Positions 57,493 through 64,000 of a DNA stretch of 64,000 bases are shown one piece after another. The notes below the pieces were generated by a model. That model did not search any database. It was not told the origin of the DNA and was given only the letters and a program-made list of their open reading frames with translations. The first letter of the stretch is position 1. Every line of letters begins with the position of its first letter. Source of the DNA: Przewalskia tangutica (Eukaryota; Streptophyta; Magnoliopsida; Solanales; Solanaceae); NCBI GenBank assembly GCA_029844215.1, contig CM056724.1:78449093-78513092 (forward strand), given 5' to 3'. The position numbers and the translations under genes are program-made.

Positions 57493-58025
57493 ACTGATCG
57501 CCTCAAATGCTCCGCATGCTCCTGCTCTGTGCGAGAATAAACCAAGATATCATCAATGAACACTATCACAAACGTGTCCAAAATGGTTTGAACACTCGGT
57601 TCATCAAATCCATGAATATCGCCGGAGCATTGGTCAACCCAAAAGACATGACCCTGAACTCATAATGCCCGTACCGGGTCCGGAATGCAGTCCTATGGAC
57701 ATCCACCTCTCTGACTCGCACCTGATGATAGCCCGATCGCAGATCAATCTTGGAGAAACATCTCGCGCCATGCAACTGGTCGAACAAATCATCAATCCCA
57801 GGAAGGGTATACATTCTTAATGGTCACCTTGTTCACCGTGCTGTAATCAACACACGCGCGGCGTCCGCCCTTCTTCTTCACGAACAATACCGACGCTCCC
57901 GGGAGAAACACTAGGCTGATGAAGCCCTTCTCCAAAGAAATCTCTCGGTGGTCCTTCAACTCTCTCAACTCGGCGGTGCCATTCGTATGGCGGAATGGAA
58001 ATAGCCGAGTGTCCGAAGACATCAA
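57493..58025 (-). pseudogene. pol: Reverse transcriptase of element H, truncated
   Basis: Copies element RNA to DNA using the initiator-tRNA primer. Visible blocks in order on the minus strand: ELRELKDHREISLEKGFI and VLFVKKKGG with CVDYSTVNKVTIKN (57792-58025); IDDLFDQLHGARCFSKIDL, GYHQVRVREVDVHRTAFRTR and SFGLTNAPAIFMDLMNRVF (57566-57814); the active site VFIDDILVYS (57534-57560). The FIDD motif has both catalytic Asp, and the KIDL Asp is also present. Frame changes near 57800 and 57570 break it into three. Sequence ends in EQEHAEHLRR at LTR4, so the connection domain, RNase H and integrase are missing. Confidence 0.9.
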
Positions 58026-58034
58026 TACAAAACT

Positions 58035-59946
58035 TTATCTCCTCTGCGGAGGATACCGGAGGTCGTGCGGAAACACGTCGGGAACTCTCTCGACTCGAAT
58101 CGATCGAAAATCTGGTACCGCAGCTTCAGTATCAAACACCCGAACGAGATGGTAGATATACCCCTTCTGCACCATCTTCCTAGCCTTGAGGTAGGAAATA
58201 AACCTACCCCTCGGCGATACAGTGTTCCCCTCCCACTCAACAACCGGCTCCTCAGGAAACTGGAACCGTACTACTCTCTCCCTGCAGTCTACATTGGCGT
58301 AGCAAGAAGCTAGCCAATCCATACCCATGATCACGTCGAAATCAGTCATATCCAACTCTATCAAGTCGGCTAGGGTCTGACGACTGTAAATGGTCACTGG
58401 ACAAGCCCTATATACCCGCCGAGCTACCACCGAATCACCCACTGGCGTAGCTACCTCGAAAGGGTCTATGGACTCAGGCTCTATCCCTATCCTACTAGCA
58501 ATAAGGGGAGATATATAGGACAGAGTAGAACCCGGATCTATCAAAGCATACACATCAAACCCAGAAACTGATAAGGTACCTGTGACGACATCAGGTGAGG
58601 CCTCCTGATCCTGCCGGCTGGACAAGGCATATATGCGGTTCTGAGGACCGCTAGAACTGGGACCCGCGCCACGACCTCTGCCGCGACCTGCTGGCCCATG
58701 AGTACCCTGCCCTCCGGGGCGAGTAACTGTAGGAGATGATGAACCGGCAACAGACCCTGTAGGCTGAGCCCTACCACCCGCGCTGCCCCCGATCGGACAA
58801 GCCCTCGCAATATGACCCGTCTGGCCGCAACTGTAACAAACCCTCGGAGGAGTACCACAATTCCCGAAATGGGATCCGTGACGGCCACACCGGCGGGTGG
58901 TCCCGACCGCCAGCACCTCGCCACCCGAAAGTCAAGTCACGGGGCCTCGACCGCCCCGAATACTCGGGTGTCTGAGGATGGTGCGAGTGCTCGAGCCGGG
59001 CCGTGGTGCGACCGGACCGGCTCTTGAGGCCTTCCACCACGATAACTACCAAAAGACCTGCCCGTCTGGTCTCTTCGCTGCTGTCTGTCCAACCCGTCGG
59101 CCGACGCCTCGCATCCCAGTGCATGAGCCTGCATACGGGTAATGTCCATGCCTGGCTGAAGAGACACACCCGCACAAGACTCGGCCATATAATCATCTAG
59201 CCCGGTGACGTAGCGGTGCACCCTATCCTCCATATCTGCTACCAATGCTGGGACATATCGAGCCAAAGAATCGAACTCGACATTGTACTCCCTGACTGTG
59301 CGTCCCCTCTGTCTCAGCAGTAAAAATCTGTCAGCCCGCGCCCTCCTCATCTGTGGAGGCAAGAAGTGAGTGAGGAAAGCCTCTGAGAACTCATCCCAAG
59401 TAGCTGGGGACGCGTGCTCTCCCCGGGATAACTCCCACGAATCAAACCAATCGACTGCGGTATCACGCAGCCGATGCGAACCGAAGATCACGGACTCGGT
59501 CTCCGACGCCCTGATCACTCTCATAATCCTCTGTAGCTGACGGATGAACTCCTGTGGATCATCCTCCGGCCTCGACCCGTAAAACTCTGGCGGGCTACAA
59601 CTCAGGAAATCTCGTAGCCTCAAACTCTCTGCCCTCGGGTGAACCACGGGTACGACTGGGGCTGGATCGCCGTGATCCACCGGCCTCATGTTCGCCACGA
59701 TCTGGCGATGAATCGGGCCATCTCTCTGTAACCCATCTCATCTGCTCCAGGCTGTGGGACTGGAGGTGTAGGTACTGTGGTCTCATCAGCCACGGCTGCG
59801 GCCCTAAACCCTCCTGGGGTCGGCGGCGTCGTAGAACTCGCCGTCTCTGGTATAGACTGGGCCTGAGCCCTCGTGACTCTAGGTGTCCCACTAGCGACTC
59901 CTCTACTGTCTTGCCTTCTCGGGCGGGTTGCCTTACGTGGAGGCAT
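58035..59946 (-). pseudogene. gag-pro: gag-protease of element H, near-complete, frameshifted
   Basis: Starts at 59946 (MPPRKATRPRRQ). A first frame (59686-59946) covers the Pro-rich N-terminus. A second (58937-59698) covers the capsid core: DFLSCSPPEFYGSRPEDD, FIRQLQRIMRVIRASE, DTAVDWFDSWELSRGE, REYNVEFDSLARYVPALV, VHRYVTGLDDYMAESC. A third (58035-58916, 293 codons) has the zinc knuckle CYSCGQTGHIARAC (58797-58838) and the protease: catalytic LIDPGSTLSYIS (Asp at residue 127, 58536-58538) and DFDVIMGMDWLASCY (about residues 192-206). Two small shifts separate the three frames. This is the reference copy for the family here. Gag and protease appear to be one translation unit. Confidence 0.9.
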
Positions 59947-60209
59947 AACTGTTACAGAAAAGGAATACGTTAGAGGGGTCCAACTTATAACACAGCTCTA
60001 AGGCACGTGTTATACCCCGTATTTCAGAGTATGTACGTGAGGGCGTACGTATTATAATTTGAGCCTTAAAGTTAGGCAAGTTTCGAATTTGTGCATAACT
60101 ACCTAAAGGTTTTTTTGACGAAACGTTTCCACGCTTCGAGGGAAAATTCCGCTATGTCATTAATATTTTTGCGGATTTTTCCGAGAGGCGAAACATTTTG
60201 GACCAACGG

Positions 60210-60428
60210 GAGGTGACATGTGTCACCCTCATTGGAAGAAGGTGGACGGCCAAAGGGAAGGGTGAGCACGTTTTTGTGCAAAAAATGTGGTCAAGGGTTA
60301 GGTAGGATATTTTGTGTAGTTGATGAGCAAGTGGGACCCACAAACACATGGCTTCATCTTGACCTTACACTTGCCTTACACTTGGATAGATCTTGGCCAT
60401 TGGTTGGCCATTTCTTGACCTATAAATA
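60210..60428 (+). promoter_or_regulatory. Promoter of G 5' LTR
   Basis: Palindrome GAGGTGACA/TGTCACCCTC (60210-60230, one G lost) and CTATAAATA at 60420-60428. Confidence 0.68.
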
Positions 60429-62342
60429 CCATCTAAGTTGATGAACTTATTCATCCAAAAATTGTCTAAGTCTTGAAAACCTTTCCCCTCCTCTTGCTTG
60501 CTCTCGTCCTATAGCCCCTCTCCCTTTGAGAAGGCCTTGGCGAAACCCCCTCCCCTTTGTGGTGCCCTGCAGAGGGTACCCCAGCCTAGTGGTTTCGTAT
60601 AATACCACTTTTTGTGGTATAGAAATACTCTCCTAGTATTGTTATAATGCCCAAAATACTTTAGCCAAATACCTTGTAGTACTTTCCAAAGTACCCTTTA
60701 CAAAAGCCAGAAAATACTATTATACTTTCCTCACCACTAAAACGAAACCCTAAGTAAATCTTCACCCGTTGTTGAAGTTATTAGTAGAAGTTGGTTAGAA
60801 CTTCTAAGGGTTGGTTGGAGCGGCCTGAGCGCACGGAGTAGGAGCTAAACCTTGCTCAGGATCGACATATAAACTCGGATAATTTTGGGCTTATCGAGGT
60901 AAACATTCTTGACCTTCTGTTGTAATTGGAAATTACATGTTGTAGGAGTATATGGTTAAGTATACTATATATATAACTGAACATAGTTGTGCGGCAATGT
61001 CTTTCGACTTAAGCCTGAATAATACTTACGGCAATGTCTTGCGACTTAAGCCTGAATTTTAAGAAGTGAACTGAACTGTAATTACATAGGATTGTATTAC
61101 AGTAGACTTGTGTAGCATTGCTGTGTAGTAGAATTGTACACGTCCGGTCAGACGTGTTAACCCCCCCTGGTTGGCTTGGTAGCCGGCCTCGATAGAGGAG
61201 GAGATTTACGCTGTTGCGGGGGGGGGGAGGTGCTGCCGAATTTTCTGTAGGATATTCTCCATTGAGATCTAAATGTTAATAGGCGCATTGTGGCCTCTAT
61301 AGGTTGAAGTACTACGTATGGCTTGGTCTACTTAGCTTAAGGAGTAGCCGACGGTTTGAGGTACTTGGAGCTTTTTGCTATTAGTCGATAATCTTCGCGA
61401 GGTATGTGAACCTCTTCCTATCTCTTCTAGCATGATATGTGTGAACTATCTAATGCGGTGAGCGTCATGTGCTAAATGTATTTGATTGGTTTAAAACATA
61501 AAGTGTTATAACGGCTTTATGGGAAGCGGGTTATAACAGCTTTATGTAGGTAAGAAAACACTTGTGGTTTTTAAGAGGTAACTGATTTGAACTATAACTG
61601 GCTGGCTATGTGATAATAAAGAACTTGAAGTATTTCAAAAGATTTTTGAATCATTTTGAGAAAAGAAGTAATACTTGGTTTTTGGAAACTTAAGAGTTAT
61701 ACTAGCTTTATGGGAAGTTAGGTATAACGGCTTAAAAATGTTTTACTGATTTCGGAAATCAGAATGTGTATCGACAAACCACTGCAGCGTTAATAAAAGG
61801 AAATGTTCTGGACAGATTTAGTATTATTAAAACCAGTAGAAACTTCCATCTGCATAGAAGCTAAGATGAGACAAAATGACATTTCCTAGATCATGGCTGC
61901 TTAATAAGATTGATTATAAACAAGAATAACCTACTCACTTATAAGACATAGGCGTCTCAAAACGTTTAAAGGAGAATTATGTTTTAAAGGATTTAAAACT
62001 ATGAACTCTAAACCTTTTTCTAAAATGAGAAACTTGAGCATTCGAAATTAGGCAAACTTGAACGTTTGGAAAATAAGGTTGTTACTTGATTTTACAAAGG
62101 AAAGCATTTTGGTTTACTTAACAATGTTAGTCACTCCAATTTTATACTACGGGTATCGGGTGACCTTTGTAAAAGAAATGGATCTTAAAAGGAATTTAAC
62201 GGACGTAGTACTTTAAGGTTAAAATCCGGACTTTGACATAAAATGAAAGTACCTTGAGTCGTGTGTTATGAAACTTGACCATGTTACGTGTGATAGCCTT
62301 GTTGTGCAAGTACTGTGTTCTACTCGACTACCGGTTCATCCG

Positions 62343-62620
62343 GGAATGTATTTCACTTGATTACCGGGTCATCCGGGAATGTATTTCACTTGATTACCGG
62401 GTCATCCGGGAATGTATTTCACTTGATTACCGGGTCATCCGGGAATGTATTTCACTTGATTACCGGTTCATCCGGGAATGTATTTCACTTGATTACCGGT
62501 TCATCCGGGAATGTATTTCACTCGACTACCGGTTCATCCGGGAATGTATATCACTTGACTACCGGTTCATCCGGGAATGTATTTCACTGACTACCGGTTC
62601 ATCCGGGAATGTATTCCACA
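62343..62620 (+). repeat. 33-bp tandem repeat in G LTR, about eight to nine copies
   Basis: Units GGAATGTATTTCACTTGATT plus ACCGGGTCATCCG start at 62343, 62376, 62409, 62442, 62475, 62508, 62541 and 62574. Homologous to the 42-bp unit of LTR3/4 but nine bases shorter. Confidence 0.95.
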
Positions 62621-63291
62621 CGTTTCTATATTGGGTCCATAAGATGGGCCGAGACACATTATCGTATCACATGATTTGTACCTAGACTGCCGGCAGTGAG
62701 GAAAAAGTTCCACGGGCATGAGGGATGACTTTGAGGGCGTGAGTCCCTGACTTGACATGACTGCTTCTATGTTGTGAACTGTAGTTTGGTTATCATACAT
62801 GTCTCCTGCTTTATATAGACTATTATGATTTCATTTACAGTATTTTACAGTTTCACATACTTGGTACCTGTTGTACTGACCTCCTTCGGGGGGCTGCGTT
62901 CATGCCGCAGGTAAAAGGTACATCGGCTGTCGATCCCCGCTTTTAGGATCACCTTTCAGCGTATTGGGAAGCTCCGTTCCTTCGGAGGCTTATCTTTTGG
63001 TATGTTACCCTGAGTCTGTAGATTCTTATACATTCAGGGGTATGGCGGCCCCTGTCCGTCATAGCTGTTGTAAAATCTTAGAGGTGCATGAGCATTTGTG
63101 GCGGGGTTTGTAAAAGGATAACTGTTCGGGTATTTATGTATATATGATGAAGGCAACTGTTTTGGTTGGCCTGTTTATTTATCTTTTCTCTTAATTCATG
63201 TTCATGTTTTTATTTCCGCTGATTTTCTCTGATGTTGTATCACTAGGGTGCACGGTAGACACGATCCACGCCCGGTGGGTCGTGACAAAAG

Positions 63292-63304
63292 TGGTATCGT
63301 GAGC
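63292..63304 (+). promoter_or_regulatory. Primer-binding site of element G, altered
   Basis: TGGTATCGTGAGC instead of TGGTATCAGAGC; the change falls at the CAG. Confidence 0.75.
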
Positions 63305-63349
63305 GATTAGTCCTCGGAAAGTGTCTACAGACCGTGTCTAGTAGAGTCT

Positions 63350-63385
63350 TGATTATCGGTGTGTTGTGCACCACATCTATAATCA
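63350..63385 (+). promoter_or_regulatory. Leader hairpin of element G, G.T variant
   Basis: TGATTATCGGTGTG, loop TTGTGCAC, CACATCTATAATCA: the left arm as in E, the right arm as in C, leaving a G.T wobble, the intermediate between the A-T and G-C forms. Confidence 0.72.
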
Positions 63386-63496
63386 GGAGGCTGCAGGACA
63401 TTTAGGATTGATTTCCATTCTTCTCATTCTGAGATCGTGCCTTAGAGCTGTGTGATAAATTGGACCCCTCTGACGTATTCCTTTCCTTTACCAGTT

Positions 63497-64000
63497 ATGC
63501 CTCCGCGTAAGGCAACCCAAGCCCAGATGGGCTAGGCAATGAGGAGCTGTTAGTGAGATCTGAGGAGTACGAGGCGCAGCCCTGGCCAAGACTGAGACAA
63601 GATTCGACGGCGCGGGTTTCGCGACGCCGCCAAAGACCGAGAGTTTAGAGCCGCGGCGATGGCTGCGAGACTACAATACTGAGCCTCCACCCCACACTGG
63701 AGCCGATGAGACGGGTACAAGGAGATGGCGCCATCGCCGTGGTCGTGGCGATATGAGGATAGGCCGATGCAGCAGCCCAAAGAAGACCCGTAGTTCACCC
63801 CGAGCGCATTTGAGGCTACGGACTTCCCGAGTCAGAGCCCTCCGATGTTCTATGGATCGAGAGCTGAGGCGACCCTCAGGAGTTTATCCGACAGCCACGG
63901 ATCATGAGAGTGATCGAGCCTCGAGGCGAGTCGGTGGTATTGGTTCGCATCACCGCGTGATCTGCAGCTTGATCGGTTTGATTATGGAGCTATCCCGGAA
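63497..64000 (+). pseudogene. gag: gag of element G, 5' part only
   Basis: Conserved start MPPRKATQAQMG, then a stop after 12 codons (TAG at 63533-63535). Capsid-core sequence is recognisable by alignment from about 63800 (TTTGAGGCTACGGACTTCCC; MFYGSRAEA-like) to the window end, out of frame and with CHG-site differences. Whether protease and polymerase follow cannot be seen. Confidence 0.7.

Larger units (their letters stand above)
57493..60007 (-). mobile_element. Element H: gag-protease-RT retrotransposon, partial
   Basis: Minus strand: short leader remnant (59947-60007, cut by G), gag, zinc knuckle, protease, reverse transcriptase to just beyond its active site, then cut by LTR4 at 57493. 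No LTR, RNase H, integrase or chromodomain of H is visible. Gene order gag-protease-RT fits Ty3/gypsy. Sequence quality is visibly better than in B or int2. Confidence 0.88.
60008..63287 (+). mobile_element. 5' LTR of element G
   Basis: 3280 bp, TGTTATACCCC to GTGACA. Its middle resembles C (short C and G runs near 61163 and 61219, hairpin at about 61496-61546) but its cassette is a 33-bp repeat related to that of LTR3/4, so it looks intermediate between subfamilies. Confidence 0.93.
60008..64000 (+). mobile_element. Element G: 5' LTR and start of gag, cut by window edge
   Basis: LTR 60008-63287, primer site, leader hairpin and gag start, inserted in the leader of H just upstream of its gag. 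The 5-bp left flank is GCACG (60003-60007); the right copy lies outside the window. It cannot be told from the window whether it carries pol. Confidence 0.88.

Noticed and set aside
57493..60007. A host gene with an aspartic protease or a domesticated gag
   Set aside because: Gag, knuckle, protease and RT occur in retrotransposon order, with frame breaks and nested insertions; there is no sign of introns or of purifying selection.
1..64000. Centromere-type satellite or CRM-lineage centromeric retrotransposon
   Set aside because: No satellite monomer array was seen, and no integrase or CR-motif region is in the window to support a centromeric lineage.

Overview
The window is plant nuclear DNA made entirely of nested long-terminal-repeat (LTR) retrotransposons; I found no host gene, tRNA, rRNA or CRISPR array. 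All copies look like one Ty3/gypsy (Metaviridae) family, most like the Tekay/Del chromovirus lineage. LTRs are about 3.2-3.7 kb, run TG...CA (TGTTATACC to GTGACA), and end next to a primer-binding site matching the 3' end of initiator-Met tRNA (TGGTATCAGAGC). Internal regions begin with a conserved leader and a gag with a CCHC zinc knuckle, and end in a polypurine tract (AAGGAGGGGAGA). Long LTRs, nesting and solo LTRs suggest heterochromatin of a large angiosperm genome; the species cannot be named.

Layout. (1) 1-18101: element A, minus strand, gag-only, its 3' LTR cut by the window edge; its 5' LTR is split by element C. (2) 5529-14953: element C, plus strand, complete, flanked by a perfect 5-bp target duplication (CGGAG); it encodes the only clean gag reading frame, one that lacks the capsid core. 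(3) 18102-21610: element B, minus, gag-protease with part of its 5' LTR; A is inserted in it. (4) 21611-57492: a plus-strand chain LTR1-int1-LTR2-int2-LTR3-int3-LTR4. A minus solo LTR sits in LTR1, a second in LTR2 (perfect ATTCT duplication), and a complete gag-only element E (39414-48766) sits 11 bp into LTR3. (5) 57493-60007: element H, minus, gag-protease-reverse transcriptase, the only visible copy with polymerase sequence. (6) 60008-64000: element G, plus, 5' LTR and start of gag, inserted in the leader of H.

How the parts may work together. A, C, E and the int1-int3 segments have only about 1.9-2.6 kb between LTRs and no polymerase, so they fit the described gag-only (TR-GAG type) non-autonomous elements. 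B and H share their primer site, leader or gag sequence and are plausible relatives of the autonomous partner. The leader between primer site and gag carries a hairpin whose loop exposes the self-complementary hexamer GTGCAC and whose stem varies A-T, G.T, G-C among copies: a candidate genome-dimerisation/packaging signal that non-autonomous copies would need. Each LTR has a palindrome about 180-220 bp upstream of a CTATAAATA box, a structured 3' segment, and a tandem-repeat cassette at a fixed position whose unit differs between subfamilies.

Caution. Copies differ from each other largely at CAG/CTG and CCGG-type (CHG) sites through changes that create CG (CTG to CG, TCG or ACG; CAG to CGA). 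This is not the C-to-T decay expected of methylated DNA and looks like base-calling error at CHG-methylated sites. Many frameshifts and damaged primer sites below may be artefacts, and joins in the LTR chain could be mis-assembly.
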